Of a stretch of DNA of 64,000 nucleotides, positions 8,649-18,984 are shown one piece after another. The first letter of the stretch is position 1. Each line of letters begins with the position of its first letter. The DNA is from Marinomonas ushuaiensis DSM 15871 (GTDB lineage Bacteria; Pseudomonadota; Gammaproteobacteria; Pseudomonadales; Marinomonadaceae), in the NCBI RefSeq assembly GCF_000521805.1, contig NZ_JAMB01000002.1, positions 1 to 64,000 of the forward strand, written 5' to 3'. The position numbers and the translations under genes were made by a program. Under the pieces are notes generated by a model that was not told the DNA's origin, did no database searches, and was given only the letters and a program-made list of their open reading frames with translations.

Positions 8649-9602
8649 CTAACTCTCGCCATCTCGTTCAAGCGCTAAAAATGGATTACTCGCTGATGAA
8701 TACCCTCTCCAACCTTGTAAGCCGCCAGTGTGAATAAATAATGTACGACGGTATGGCCAAGCCCCTTGTTCCATTAATGACAATACTGCAAACATACTTT
8801 TGCTGGTGTAAACAGGATCCAATGGTATGGCTGGATTCTCAGCCGCAAAGGATTTGAGAAAAGCTAAAAGCGCTGGAGTGTGTTTAGCATAACCTCCTTC
8901 ATGACAATCTGAATGAAAAAACAATCGATCGCTTAAACTACTATTGAGATCAACCTCTGCCATTTTATGAGCTTGCTCAACAATTTCATTTCGTTGATCT
9001 GACGCACCTTTTAACGCACTGAACACATGTAAGGTCGGCGTTGTTTCGTTTGCCAGAAAGCCAGCGGCCGTGGTTCCCGTTCCAGCAGAAACAACCCAAG
9101 CATCATATTGGCCATATGCCTCACAAATTTTAGCAGCCCAGTCTCGACAACCTAATGCACCTAACTCTCCTCCTCCACCTTCGGGAACCCAATAAACATT
9201 TTTATATTTGTGATTTATCACTTTAGCAACGTCTGATTGTTCTCCCAACCGGTAATCCGACCGTGACGATGGCCATAACTCAACGCCATCAGCCACCATG
9301 TCTAACAAAGTAGGTGTGAGTTTCGGTTGTAATTCACCTCGAACAATCGCAACCGCTTTGAAAGAGGTTTGAGCAAGAGTAGCTCCAAACGCATGTAAAT
9401 GATTTGAAAAAGGCCCACCAAAAGTAGCGATAACATTCGCATTCTGTCGCTGAGCCTCTATTAGGTGATGCTGGAGTTTATGCCATTTATTCCCTGGCGC
9501 TTTTGGATACTCCAAATCACCACGATAAACATCCATTTCATACTTTGGTTGAGAAGGATTTTTAACTAAAAAAGGGAGAGTTAGCGGAAATATTAACGAC
9601 AC
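8649..9602 (-). CDS. PLP-dependent D-cysteine desulfhydrase / ACC deaminase family protein
   Basis: A 317-residue fold-type II PLP enzyme. The cofactor lysine is probably K42 in GNKWHKL. FGGPFSNHLHAFG corresponds to the substrate-binding Ser-Asn-His segment and SAGTGTTAAGF to the phosphate-binding loop. In this family it would break down D-cysteine (to pyruvate, H2S and ammonia) or aminocyclopropane carboxylate. The usual GNKxRK is changed to GNKWHK, a common form in gammaproteobacterial homologues. The substrate cannot be decided from sequence. It is divergent from ydiJ across ~210 bases. Confidence 0.85.
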   Translation of the reverse strand: MSLIFPLTLPFLVKNPSQPKYEMDVYRGDLEYPKAPGNKWHKLQHHLIEAQRQNANVIATFGGPFSNHLHAFGATLAQTSFKAVAIVRGELQPKLTPTLLDMVADGVELWPSSRSDYRLGEQSDVAKVINHKYKNVYWVPEGGGGELGALGCRDWAAKICEAYGQYDAWVVSAGTGTTAAGFLANETTPTLHVFSALKGASDQRNEIVEQAHKMAEVDLNSSLSDRLFFHSDCHEGGYAKHTPALLAFLKSFAAENPAIPLDPVYTSKSMFAVLSLMEQGAWPYRRTLFIHTGGLQGWRGYSSASNPFLALERDGES

Positions 9603-9810
9603 CAGACAACCTAATAAACATCAATCAAATGAAAAGCAAGAGTAGCATATTAACTGAGACAAACGCCCAACTCCTCTTTGAGCAATAGTATGAAAAATGA
9701 GAAATGAAAAAAGTAAGTCATTTGATCTATAAATTTCATGTTAGAAATATCCCTATCCATAAGTTTTCTTTGATAAAATCGGCGCACTCATCATTTATGG
9801 AGATGAAAAC

Positions 9811-12800
9811 ATGATTCCTAAGCTTTCTGAAGTCTCACCGATTCAGACAAAATACCTTTCTTTTATTAAGCGTCTGAATGCTTCAGGTTTTGCCGGTGAT
9901 ACCAATCCTGATTATGCTAATCGCGTTGTTCTATCAACTGATAATTCTATCTACCAAGTGCTTCCACAAGGCGTTATTTACCCTAAAAACATAGCTGATA
10001 TTCAGCGATTGGTTCGCTTATCTAATCAAGAAGAATTCCATGACATTGTACTGAGCCCAAGAGGCGGCGGCACAGGAACCAATGGCCAATCACTCACCGA
10101 TGGTTTAATTGTTGATTTATCCAAATACATGAACCGTATTTTGGAAATCAATGTAGAAGAAGGTTGGGCACGTGTTGAAACCGGCGTTGTCAAAGACCAA
10201 CTTAATAAAGCCATCAAACCTCATGGATTGTTTTTTGCTCCAGAATTATCGACCAGTAACCGAGCAACTATTGGTGGCATGATCAACACAGACGCCAGCG
10301 GACAAGGCTCTGTCATGTACGGCAAAACACGAGATCATGTTCTATCTCTGAAAACCGTTTTGTTAGATGGAGAGCTACTGGAATCTTTCCCAATTGATGA
10401 TGAAACACTTTCCAGTATTCAAAGCGGCAGTGATTATTCTGCTCACGCTCATCGTACTGTAGACGCTATTCAAAAAACCAAAGCACAAGAAATTCAAGAC
10501 ACCTTTCCAGAATTAAACCGTTGCCTAACAGGTTATGACCTCGCGCATATCCGGACAGAAGACGGCTTATTCAATATGAATTCTGTGCTATGCGGTTCAG
10601 AAGGAACACTAGGATTTATCGTTGAAGCCAAGGTAAATATACTGCCAATACCAACCTATGCGGCTTTGGTGAATATTCGTTACAACAGCTTCGAAGGCTC
10701 ATTACGTCACGCTCGTGAACTGTTGGCGGTTAACCCAACGTCCATCGAAACCGTTGACTCAAAAGTATTAGGGCTCGCCAAAGGCGACATTATTTGGAAT
10801 TCCGTTGCTGAGTTTTTTCCAGAAAAAACGGGCGAGAACATTCAAGGTATTAACCTTGTTGAATACACAGACAACAGCGAAGAAAACCTTGCCGACAGAA
10901 TCAAAGTCTTAACCGATAAATTGGACGCACTGGCTAAACAAGATGGCAGCAACACTTTGGGTTACACCATTGCTGTGGGTCACAGCAATGTGAATAAAAT
11001 CTGGACGATGCGCAAAAAGTCGGTGGGCTTACTTGGCAATGTAGAAGGTGAAAAACGTCCCATTCCTTTTGTGGAAGACACCGCTGTTCCACCTGAAAAC
11101 TTGGCAGATTTCATCATGGAGTTTCGTGCCGTATTAGACAGTTACGACGTTCAATATGGCATGTTTGGTCATGTGGATGCAGGTGTACTACACGTTCGCC
11201 CAGCTTTGGATTTAAAAGACGAATCTCAAGAACCTATGATTCGTGACATCACCGATAAAGTGGTGGCATTAACCCAGAAATACAATGGCTTACTTTGGGG
11301 CGAACACGGTAAAGGAGTACGTTCAGAATACGCACCAGTTTTCTTCGGTGACTTATACGCAAGCGTTCAACAAGTCAAAGGCGCTTTTGACCCTCGAAAC
11401 CAATTAAACCCAGGAAAAATTGCCACGCCATTTGAATTAGGTGTCGATTTATTAAAAATTGACGAAGTACCATTACGTGGTCAATATGATCGTCAAATCC
11501 CGATCAAAAACCGCGAGCAGTTCAAAGAAGGTATGTATTGCAACGGCAATGGTGCTTGTTACAACTTTGATCCAAATGATGCCATGTGCCCTTCTTGGAA
11601 AGGCACACGTGATCGCAGGCATTCTCCAAAAGGTCGGGCCTCCTTGATGCGCGAATGGCTACGTGGCATGAGTGAACAAGGAGTAGATACGGCTAAAGCA
11701 AGCAAATCGGTTAAACACAGTAATGCATTAATCAGCTTCTTTCCAAAGCTAAAAAACTCCATAGAAAAACACCGCGGAGCTTATGATTTCTCGAACGAAG
11801 TTCATGAGTCCATGATGGGGTGTTTGGCGTGCAAATCTTGTGTCGGTCAATGTCCGATCAAGGTTGACGTTCCTGAGTTTAGAGCGAAGTTCCTAGAACT
11901 TTACTACAGTCGTTATTTGCGCCCAGCGAAAGATTATGTGATTGGCTCCTTGGAATTTATGGTTCCAACTCTGGCAACCTTTCCTCGCACTTACAATTGG
12001 CTAATGGATCGAAAATGGGCCAACAAACTCAGTAGCAAATATCTAGGGTTAACGGACAACCCTAAGCTCAGCAAATACAATCTCAAAAAAGAAATGTCTT
12101 TGCGAGGCATCCGCTTAGCGACACCATTGGCCATTGAATCCTTAAGTTATAAAGACAGATCCAGAGCAGTGATTGTCGTGCAAGACGCCTTCACCAGCTA
12201 CTTTGAAACTCAACTGGTGCTAGACACTATGGAGCTTTTGAGTCGCTTAGGTTTCCAAGCTTACCTAGCGCCTTATATGCCAAATGGAAAGCCCTTACAC
12301 GTGCACGGCTTCATGAAAGCATTTAATAAAACGGCACGAAAAAACTTAGACATGCTGCAAAGCCTGACATTTTATGGGCTGCCGTTTATTGGTATAGACC
12401 CCTCAATGACTTTGACATACCGTTCTGAGTATACAAAAACTTTTGGTCACAACAGACAAATCCCTAAGATTCACCTGATGCAAGAATGGTTAGCCGAGAA
12501 GAAAGATCATCTTATCAAGCAGCCATTAATGTGCGAAGAATCAACGTACCATCTCATGACCCATTGCACAGAAAAAACCAACGCTCCAGGTTCCATCAAG
12601 GATTGGCAGCAGGTTTACAGTATCCTTGGCCTTGAGCTGAAAGTCGAAAATGTAGGCTGCTGCGGCATGGCTGGCACTTACGGCCATGAAACAGCCAATA
12701 AAGACACCTCTAAAACCATCTATGAACTGTCATGGAAAGAGAAAGTAACCGCCCCAGAACTAAGCAATAAATTAGTGGCGACAGGGTATTCTTGCCGAAG

Positions 12801-12885
12801 CCAAGCAAAACGCTTTGATGACGCGAATCTACCGCACCCGATACAAGCACTATTGAAACACGTAAGAGAAGCTGTCATCAAATAA
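9811..12885 (+). CDS. ydiJ: YdiJ-type FAD-linked oxidase with Fe-S and CCG domains
   Basis: A 1024-residue fusion. Residues ~45-270 form an FAD-binding PCMH domain (PRGGGTGTNGQSL). The FAD-oxidase C-terminal domain follows to ~550. An iron-sulfur region starts at C577 and has a CLACKSCVGQCP cluster at 671-681. The C-terminal part has a CCG-type motif (VGCCGMAG, C950-C951). This is the architecture of YdiJ, a D-2-hydroxyglutarate dehydrogenase feeding electrons to the respiratory chain. GGAGATGA precedes the ATG. A strong terminator follows, so it is probably transcribed alone. The exact 2-hydroxyacid substrate here is inferred from the family. Confidence 0.92.
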   Translation: MIPKLSEVSPIQTKYLSFIKRLNASGFAGDTNPDYANRVVLSTDNSIYQVLPQGVIYPKNIADIQRLVRLSNQEEFHDIVLSPRGGGTGTNGQSLTDGLIVDLSKYMNRILEINVEEGWARVETGVVKDQLNKAIKPHGLFFAPELSTSNRATIGGMINTDASGQGSVMYGKTRDHVLSLKTVLLDGELLESFPIDDETLSSIQSGSDYSAHAHRTVDAIQKTKAQEIQDTFPELNRCLTGYDLAHIRTEDGLFNMNSVLCGSEGTLGFIVEAKVNILPIPTYAALVNIRYNSFEGSLRHARELLAVNPTSIETVDSKVLGLAKGDIIWNSVAEFFPEKTGENIQGINLVEYTDNSEENLADRIKVLTDKLDALAKQDGSNTLGYTIAVGHSNVNKIWTMRKKSVGLLGNVEGEKRPIPFVEDTAVPPENLADFIMEFRAVLDSYDVQYGMFGHVDAGVLHVRPALDLKDESQEPMIRDITDKVVALTQKYNGLLWGEHGKGVRSEYAPVFFGDLYASVQQVKGAFDPRNQLNPGKIATPFELGVDLLKIDEVPLRGQYDRQIPIKNREQFKEGMYCNGNGACYNFDPNDAMCPSWKGTRDRRHSPKGRASLMREWLRGMSEQGVDTAKASKSVKHSNALISFFPKLKNSIEKHRGAYDFSNEVHESMMGCLACKSCVGQCPIKVDVPEFRAKFLELYYSRYLRPAKDYVIGSLEFMVPTLATFPRTYNWLMDRKWANKLSSKYLGLTDNPKLSKYNLKKEMSLRGIRLATPLAIESLSYKDRSRAVIVVQDAFTSYFETQLVLDTMELLSRLGFQAYLAPYMPNGKPLHVHGFMKAFNKTARKNLDMLQSLTFYGLPFIGIDPSMTLTYRSEYTKTFGHNRQIPKIHLMQEWLAEKKDHLIKQPLMCEESTYHLMTHCTEKTNAPGSIKDWQQVYSILGLELKVENVGCCGMAGTYGHETANKDTSKTIYELSWKEKVTAPELSNKLVATGYSCRSQAKRFDDANLPHPIQALLKHVREAVIK

Positions 12886-12892
12886 GCCATTT

Positions 12893-12927
12893 AAAATAAG
12901 GCTCAATAAAGTTGAGCCTTATTTTTT
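12893..12927 (+). terminator. Terminator after ydiJ
   Basis: A 14-base perfect inverted repeat (AAAATAAGGCTCAA / TTGAGCCTTATTTT) with a 5-base loop ends in a T run. Confidence 0.9.
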
Positions 12928-12966
12928 GACAATCACAACAATAAAGAATAAGGAAAACGTGTCACC

Positions 12967-13707
12967 ATGAGCCACCACAACCTATTGCACGACAGTGCAG
13001 ATGAATTAGGCCCTATTCGCGTTTTTGATGATGGACAATATCGAGTGCTTTCCTTTGCAGAAGGTGATGAACAAAGTCGCATTCGCCTATCAACACCGCA
13101 CATACTTCAACATGAATACACACAAGCAATGATGTTACCTTTGCTATTCTGTGAACCTAAAAGAGTGTGTATTTTAGGTTTAGGCGGCGGTGCATTACTT
13201 AATTCCTTATATCATGCTGTTCCAGGGATTCACATTACTGCTGTTGAATTGCGCCAAGAAGTCATGGATGCAGCAGAGATGTATTTCAAAATCCCAAAAG
13301 GAAAGCGCATCACTTTAGATGTTGCCAATGCAATAGATTACATCGACGAAGGTTTACCGAAAAAAGTCGATATATTAATGACGGATTTGTACAACACACA
13401 AGGAATGGATAGAGCCGTTTTACAGGGTAATTTTATTGAAAACTGTGCAAAAAACATCAAAGAAGATGGCTGGTTAGCACTTAACTGCTGGATCGACCAC
13501 AAAAACAACCATGAGCTTACCCAGCTTCTTAAAGTACACTTTAACGATGTTCGTGCACTCGATACAGGCAGCGGTAATTGGGTCATTATTGCAGGTAAAC
13601 GAAAAAATAACTCAAACGCCAAAGCCCTTAAAGCAATAGCTCAAAAATTGAGCACGCAGCTAGAAATCCCTTTAACTCGGTGGCTTTCTCGACTGACTGA
13701 TTTGTAA
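12967..13707 (+). CDS. Spermidine synthase-like methyltransferase-fold protein
   Basis: A 246-residue protein with the Rossmann-type nucleotide site of the spermidine synthase family. CILGLGGGALLNS (residues ~63-75) binds the adenosyl moiety, AVELRQEVMDAA holds the acidic residue for the ribose, and TDLYNTQG replaces the catalytic D-x-Y/F segment. It would transfer an aminopropyl group from decarboxylated SAM, but no speD or other polyamine gene is nearby. Many such stand-alone paralogues have no proven activity. It follows the ydiJ terminator and converges on pgm. Confidence 0.75.
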   Translation: MSHHNLLHDSADELGPIRVFDDGQYRVLSFAEGDEQSRIRLSTPHILQHEYTQAMMLPLLFCEPKRVCILGLGGGALLNSLYHAVPGIHITAVELRQEVMDAAEMYFKIPKGKRITLDVANAIDYIDEGLPKKVDILMTDLYNTQGMDRAVLQGNFIENCAKNIKEDGWLALNCWIDHKNNHELTQLLKVHFNDVRALDTGSGNWVIIAGKRKNNSNAKALKAIAQKLSTQLEIPLTRWLSRLTDL

Positions 13708-13719
13708 TTTATGTTTGCT

Positions 13720-13755
13720 ATTCAGTCTGCTTTAATCACTTAAAGTAGACTGAAT
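13720..13755. terminator. Bidirectional hairpin between converging genes
   Basis: Sixteen-base arms (13720-13735 and 13740-13755) pair completely, with one G-T wobble. The hairpin sits between the convergent spermidine-synthase-like gene and pgm. T runs are weak on both sides. Confidence 0.6.
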
Positions 13756-13777
13756 AACTTGATGCCTTTCTTTAAAA

Positions 13778-15421
13778 TTAAACCTTTAACACGCTGTCCA
13801 CTAACGCTTTTGCTTCTTTTTCTAATTCAGCAAGATGCTCTTCAGAAACAAAACTTTCCAAGTAAATTTTATAGACGTTTTCGGTACCTGAGGGTCTAGC
13901 TGCAAACCAACCGTTTTCAGTAGAGACTTTCAAACCACCAATAGCAGCACCATTACCTGGCGCATGAGTCAGTACATTAAGAATTTTTTCTCCAGCTAAT
14001 TCTGTTTGCGTTACATCCTTAACATCTAAGGCACCCAGTATCGATTTTTGAGCCAAAGTTGCAACCACATCAATACGTTTATAAAAAGGCTGACCGTATT
14101 TTGATACTTGAGCATCATAATGCGTTTGAGGGTCTTTACCTGTTACAGCCAAAATTTCAGCCGCAAGCAATGCCATAATGAAACCGTCTTTGTCTGTTGT
14201 CCAAACACTGGCATCTTTACGTAAAAAAGAAGCCCCTGCACTCTCTTCACCACCAAATGCCATTGCGCCTTCATACATTCCTTCCACGTACCATTTGAAG
14301 CCGACTGGCACTTCACAGAGCGTACGACCAAGTCCATTAACCACACGGTCAATCATGCCACTCGAAACCAAGGTTTTACCGAATTGAATGTCCTTTGGCC
14401 ATTCCGGTCTGTGCTGAGACAAATACTCAATCGCCACTGCCAAATAAGCATTTGGATTCATTAAGCCAGATCCCGCACAAACAATGCCATGACGATCGTA
14501 ATCTGGATCATTACCCACAGCGATATCAAAATCGTCTTTGAGCGTTAATAAATTGCTCATGGAATAAGGTGAGGAGCAATCCATACGAATACGGCCATCT
14601 TTATCGAGCGGTACAAAACGAAACGTAGGATCAACTTCTGGATTAACAATCGTAATATCTAAACCATATTTCTTAGCAATGGGTTCCCAGTAATGAATAC
14701 CTGAACCACCCATTGGATCAACACCAATTCGAATTTTTGCTTTAGCAATGGCTTTCATGTCGATGACATTTTCAAGATCATCAACATAGTGATTAATAAA
14801 ATCGAACGGCTCAATTAAATCACTCTTGTCTGTGTCATCGCTGGATAAGCGTTTCACGCCAACTAAGTTGCTCTCTAATAACTCATTAGCCCTTTTGGCT
14901 ACCCAATCCGTAATGTCTTTATCGGCTGGACCACCTTTGATGGAATTGTATTTAATGCCGCCATCTTCCGGAGGATTATGTGAAGGCGTTATAACAAGAC
15001 CGTCACTCAGACCCTGCTGATTCATTTTATTATGCGTTAGGATGGCGTGAGAAATAACAGGAGTCGGTGTATAACCACCATTCAATTGAGTACGAACCTT
15101 AACACCGTTCGCTGTAAGCACACTCAATACAGTCTGAAAAGCCGCTGCTGATAAGGCATGAGTGTCTTTGCCTAAATACAAAGGCCCCGTAATATTCTGA
15201 GACTGTCGATATTCAGCAATCGCTTGGGCAATAGCAAGAATATGGCCTTCATTAAAACTCACTAATAAAGCACTACCGCGATGCCCTGAGGTCCCAAAAC
15301 TAACCCGCTCTTCTGGATTTTTAATACAAGGCTTTTTTAAATAATAAGCCGTCATAAGTTCTGGTAGGTTTACAAGAGAATCATGAGATGCAAGCTGTCC
15401 AGCTTGAGGATGAATTGCCAT
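13778..15421 (-). CDS. pgm: Phosphoglucomutase (alpha-D-glucose specific)
   Basis: A 547-residue enzyme that interconverts glucose-1-phosphate and glucose-6-phosphate in the cytoplasm, linking glycolysis to UDP-glucose and polysaccharide synthesis. It begins with SFGTSGHRG, has the phosphoserine loop [11 protein letters not shown], the magnesium-binding DPDYDRHG, and the C-terminal phosphate-binding [12 protein letters not shown]. The length matches the Pgm family rather than the shorter phosphomannomutase/GlmM types. It is transcribed leftward alone, 136 bases downstream of the ketoacyl synthase gene. Confidence 0.96.
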   Translation of the reverse strand: MAIHPQAGQLASHDSLVNLPELMTAYYLKKPCIKNPEERVSFGTSGHRGSALLVSFNEGHILAIAQAIAEYRQSQNITGPLYLGKDTHALSAAAFQTVLSVLTANGVKVRTQLNGGYTPTPVISHAILTHNKMNQQGLSDGLVITPSHNPPEDGGIKYNSIKGGPADKDITDWVAKRANELLESNLVGVKRLSSDDTDKSDLIEPFDFINHYVDDLENVIDMKAIAKAKIRIGVDPMGGSGIHYWEPIAKKYGLDITIVNPEVDPTFRFVPLDKDGRIRMDCSSPYSMSNLLTLKDDFDIAVGNDPDYDRHGIVCAGSGLMNPNAYLAVAIEYLSQHRPEWPKDIQFGKTLVSSGMIDRVVNGLGRTLCEVPVGFKWYVEGMYEGAMAFGGEESAGASFLRKDASVWTTDKDGFIMALLAAEILAVTGKDPQTHYDAQVSKYGQPFYKRIDVVATLAQKSILGALDVKDVTQTELAGEKILNVLTHAPGNGAAIGGLKVSTENGWFAARPSGTENVYKIYLESFVSEEHLAELEKEAKALVDSVLKV

Positions 15422-15557
15422 AGTTTGCGCCCTGTTAAGTCTTTGAATCTGATATAAATAGCTTCCACTAAATATACTACAGTTCCAATCACTTAACAGG
15501 GACTTATTCGAAACTCACTTTTAAAAACGTTCGTTTTTAATCGTCATATATTTCAAT

Positions 15558-16682
15558 TTATCGCTTTTTAAGAATCAAACTACCAATAGAATAACCAGCG
15601 CCGAAGGAGCAAATAACACCAATATCACCAGCGTTTAAATCTTCATGGTATTTAGCAAAGGCAATAATAGAGCCCGCCGAGGCTGTGTTTGCATATTCAT
15701 CTAGAACCACTGGCGCTTCTTCTATAGTCGCGTCACGGCCTAATAATCGCTTACTGATTAAAAGATTCATATTGATGTTCGCTTGATGCAGCCACCAACG
15801 TTTTAATTGCGAAACTTGGATACCTTCACTTTGCAAATGACTCTCAATGTGCTCTGCTGCCATGGGACATACTTCTTTAAATACTTTTCTGCCATTTTGA
15901 TGGAAAAGCTTATCTGTCGCATAAGGGTCTTCATCCGTCACACGAGTTGTATAACCAAAATTCGAGCGAATATTATTCGAAAACACAGTCACACATTTTG
16001 TACTGACGACATCAAAAGCGTGTTTAGACTGACAAGTTTCACTGCTTTCTACTATCGTTGCCGTCGCCACATCACCAAAAATAAAGTGAGAATCACGGTC
16101 CATATAATTCACTTGAGGAGACGTCAATTCAGGATTAATCACCAACACGCCTTTTGAGGTGCCTGCTTTTACGGCATCGACGGCTCTTTGCAATCCAAAA
16201 GTCGCAGCAGAACACGCGACCAACATATCAAAGCCAAATCCATCAATACCTAAAGCGGCTTGTACTTCAATAGCAATAGCAGGATAAGAACGTTGCGTGT
16301 AAGCACAAGAAACAATCACGGTATCGATATCTGCAGGTGTTTTATTGGCTGCAATTAATGCTTTTTTAGCGGCTTCAATCGCCATTTCTGCCTGGTGAGA
16401 TACTTGCTCATCATCACGTATTTCAAGCACAGGACGCATTCGATTAATATCTAAAGCGCCCTCTTTTGAATAAATATAGCGACTTTTAATACCGGACGCC
16501 TTTTCAATAAACGCCGCACTAGAAAGGGGTTTCGCTTCCTGCTCACCCGCTTCAATTGCCACAGAATTTTCAGCGTTAAATTTTTCGGCCCATGCATTGT
16601 AACTGGCCACAAGCTCTTCATTACTAATAGATTGCGCTGGAGTCCATAAACCAACCCCGCTAATGACGACAGAGGATTTCAT
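15558..16682 (-). CDS. Beta-ketoacyl-ACP synthase III family protein
   Basis: A 374-residue thiolase-fold condensing enzyme. The active cysteine is in LVACSAATFG, the histidine in WLHQANINMN and the asparagine in YANTASAG, giving the Cys-His-Asn triad of KAS III. It is ~50 residues longer than E. coli FabH, with an insert near residues 35-75. It is not in a fab cluster, so it may prime a specialised fatty acid or other product rather than general lipid synthesis. The start at 16682 is preferred: AAAGGA lies 8-9 bases upstream, whereas it touches the in-frame ATG at 16691. It is divergent from the patatin gene. Confidence 0.85.
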   Translation of the reverse strand: MKSSVVISGVGLWTPAQSISNEELVASYNAWAEKFNAENSVAIEAGEQEAKPLSSAAFIEKASGIKSRYIYSKEGALDINRMRPVLEIRDDEQVSHQAEMAIEAAKKALIAANKTPADIDTVIVSCAYTQRSYPAIAIEVQAALGIDGFGFDMLVACSAATFGLQRAVDAVKAGTSKGVLVINPELTSPQVNYMDRDSHFIFGDVATATIVESSETCQSKHAFDVVSTKCVTVFSNNIRSNFGYTTRVTDEDPYATDKLFHQNGRKVFKEVCPMAAEHIESHLQSEGIQVSQLKRWWLHQANINMNLLISKRLLGRDATIEEAPVVLDEYANTASAGSIIAFAKYHEDLNAGDIGVICSFGAGYSIGSLILKKR

Positions 16683-17003
16683 ACCATTCATCCTTTATTA
16701 TTGTTGTTTAAACGTTATTGTTAATTAAAAAGCATTTATTTACAAAAACCGTTATCAAAAAGGCATCAATAAAAGCGCTTATAAAAAAGTATAGACGAGA
16801 TTGTGACCGAGATTGTTTACTTAGTCTACAAAAGTAATAACAAGAGTCAGTAGAAATACCAAATAATTATATCTAATTTCTAACAAAAGCATCTATATTT
16901 TGAGTAAAAGAGTGATTGTTTTGATAGAAGACAACAGTGTTTTATGAGATACATAAAGTGCTTAAATCTAACCATTAATCTAAGCTAGCTAGGCGAGTTT
17001 TAT
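16683..17003. other. Intergenic region between divergent genes
   Basis: About 320 AT-rich bases separate the ketoacyl synthase and patatin genes and must hold both promoters. I see no convincing -35/-10 pair, RNA or repeat. The word GCTAGCTAGGCGAG lies just before the patatin start and includes its weak ribosome binding site. Confidence 0.4.
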
Positions 17004-18143
17004 ATGATAAACAACAACGCATTAATTCTTTCTGGTGGCGGCGCTCGTGCGGCCTACCAAGTTGGAGTACTGTCGGCAATGGGAAAAATACTCCCTAAAA
17101 ATACGCCCTTACCCTTTCCAATTTTATGCGGCACATCGGCTGGTGCGTTAAACGCCACCATGCTGGCATCCTATGCAGACAATTTTTCCAGAGCCGCTTC
17201 GACACTTGCCTTTGTATGGCGGCATTTAACTCCCGATCAAATCTATACAACTGGACGCTGGCCAGTTGCCAGCTCCCTAACAAAAACATTGCTGTCACTT
17301 TTTCATATGGGCAATCGAGATACTTCAATAGCGCTAATGGATAACGATCCATTGAGAGAGCTATTAACGAATCATTTAGATTTTTCTAGAATCAATAGCG
17401 CCATTGAAAGAGATCAATTACACGCCTTAGCAATCACTGCAATGAGTTACAGCACAGGTGAATCAACCACTTTCTTCCAAGGTAAATCAGACATTAAAGA
17501 ATGGCAAGGCAGCAGAAGAAAAGGCGTTTTCGCGGAATTGGGCGTAGATCATTTACTCGCATCCAGTGCGATTCCGATGATTTTCCCAGCCCATAAAATA
17601 CAAGAACATTATTATGGCGACGGCGCGATTCGTCAAAAATCAGCCATTTATCCAGCACTTAAATTAGGCGCCAATAAGCTTTTCATCATCGGCGTAAGTG
17701 GTAATCGAAGCCCTAAAAAATGGCCTATTCAAGATGAGATAAAAGAATCCAGTGCACCAAGCATGGCGCAAATATTAGGTCAGCTATTAAACAGTGCTTT
17801 TATTGATAACCTTGAAGATGACATTTATCAGCTTGAAATCATGAACAATTTGATTCGTGACTTACCCAAGGAAAAACAAGCCAAACATCAAAGTTTACCA
17901 ACAGAAACGCTCATTATTTCGCCATCAGAAGAGCTCAATGAAATTGCTCATCACTATATTGGCACTTTACCCAAGAATATTCGCGTATTACTGAAAGCGG
18001 CGGGTGGATCTACTTCAGAGAAAATCAGCTCAGCGGCCAGTTATTTACTCTTCACGCCTGAATATTGTCGAGCTTTGATTGAATTGGGACATAAAGATGC
18101 TATGTGGGAAAAAGACAAAATTATGACTTTCCTTGATTATTAA
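17004..18143 (+). CDS. Patatin-like phospholipase
   Basis: A 379-residue serine hydrolase with the patatin signature: the oxyanion loop GGGARAAYQVG at the very N-terminus, the nucleophile elbow GTSAG near residue 48, and the catalytic aspartate in YGDGAIRQ near residue 210. It would release fatty acids from phospholipids or other acyl esters. No signal peptide is visible, so it is probably cytoplasmic or peripheral on the inner membrane. It is divergent from the ketoacyl synthase III gene, which suggests but does not prove a joint role in lipid turnover. It converges on murI. Confidence 0.88.
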   Translation: MINNNALILSGGGARAAYQVGVLSAMGKILPKNTPLPFPILCGTSAGALNATMLASYADNFSRAASTLAFVWRHLTPDQIYTTGRWPVASSLTKTLLSLFHMGNRDTSIALMDNDPLRELLTNHLDFSRINSAIERDQLHALAITAMSYSTGESTTFFQGKSDIKEWQGSRRKGVFAELGVDHLLASSAIPMIFPAHKIQEHYYGDGAIRQKSAIYPALKLGANKLFIIGVSGNRSPKKWPIQDEIKESSAPSMAQILGQLLNSAFIDNLEDDIYQLEIMNNLIRDLPKEKQAKHQSLPTETLIISPSEELNEIAHHYIGTLPKNIRVLLKAAGGSTSEKISSAASYLLFTPEYCRALIELGHKDAMWEKDKIMTFLDY

Positions 18144-18180
18144 GATAGGAAGTCAGAGGGCTTTAAAGAAACAGGAAGAG

Positions 18181-18984
18181 CTAAATTTTAACGACTCGTT
18201 GAGCAAAAATAGCTTCTGGTTCTGACACCCAAGACACTAACCGCTGCATATTATTCACTCCAAGCGAGCTACACAATTCAATGCGCCCTGTAGATTTGGC
18301 TAAAATGAGCTCCCCCATCTCTTGAGCATAATTATCGGATAATCGGCGCATTAACTGAGCTGTTACGCCTTCACTTGGTTCAATAATTTCACATTCACTC
18401 CCTAACGCCTTTTCGAACAAATGTTTAACCAAAGGATAATGAGTACAAGCGAGAACCAAGGTGTCTATCTTTTTCATCAGCATGTCTTCACTGAGTTGAT
18501 GAATGGTTTGCTCTATTTGCTTTTGAGTCTCCGGCCACGCATCAATATCAAAAGCCAGCGTATCACTGGACATAATAGACACTTGACTATCCGCCTTCCA
18601 AAGCTCAATCAGTTGATTAAGGCGCGCACTTTTTGCAGTGACAGGTGTGGCAAGTACGGCGACCTTACGTTGCTTACTAATTCGAAAAGCTGGTTTAACA
18701 GCAGGTTCAACACCAATAATAGGCAGTGACGTAGTGGCTCTTAAGGCGTCTATAGCTGCAACCGTTGCTGTGTTACAAGCCACTACAATGGCGGAGACTT
18801 TTTCAGTTTCAAAGAATCGTCCAACCCTTACCAGCCGATCTTGTAACTGAGCAATAGTTTTGTTGCCATAAGGTGCAAATTCATCATCAGCCAAATAGAC
18901 TAAATCAAGATAAGGTTGTTTCTTATGAATAGCATTAAGGATGGTTAATCCGCCAGCACCTGAATCAATCACGCCAATTTTCAA
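18181..18984 (-). CDS. murI: Glutamate racemase
   Basis: A 267-residue cytoplasmic racemase that makes D-glutamate for peptidoglycan. The two catalytic cysteines lie in [10 protein letters not shown] and LACTHYPLV, and the N-terminal [11 protein letters not shown] holds the conserved Asp-Ser. The start codon is TTG at 18984, directly after the murB stop; GGAG lies 8 bases upstream inside murB, which supports this start. It is the last gene of the comEC-murI cluster, so it is probably translated by coupling to murB. Confidence 0.95.
   Translation of the reverse strand: MKIGVIDSGAGGLTILNAIHKKQPYLDLVYLADDEFAPYGNKTIAQLQDRLVRVGRFFETEKVSAIVVACNTATVAAIDALRATTSLPIIGVEPAVKPAFRISKQRKVAVLATPVTAKSARLNQLIELWKADSQVSIMSSDTLAFDIDAWPETQKQIEQTIHQLSEDMLMKKIDTLVLACTHYPLVKHLFEKALGSECEIIEPSEGVTAQLMRRLSDNYAQEMGELILAKSTGRIELCSSLGVNNMQRLVSWVSEPEAIFAQRVVKI

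Noticed and set aside
9603-9810. Clear promoters between the PLP enzyme gene and ydiJ
   Set aside because: TAAAAT near 9774 could be a -10 box but no matching -35 at a proper distance was found.
15521-15540. TTAAAAACG/CGTTTTTAA palindrome as a terminator
   Set aside because: The stem is almost all A-T pairs with a two-base loop and no separate T tract, so I do not call it.
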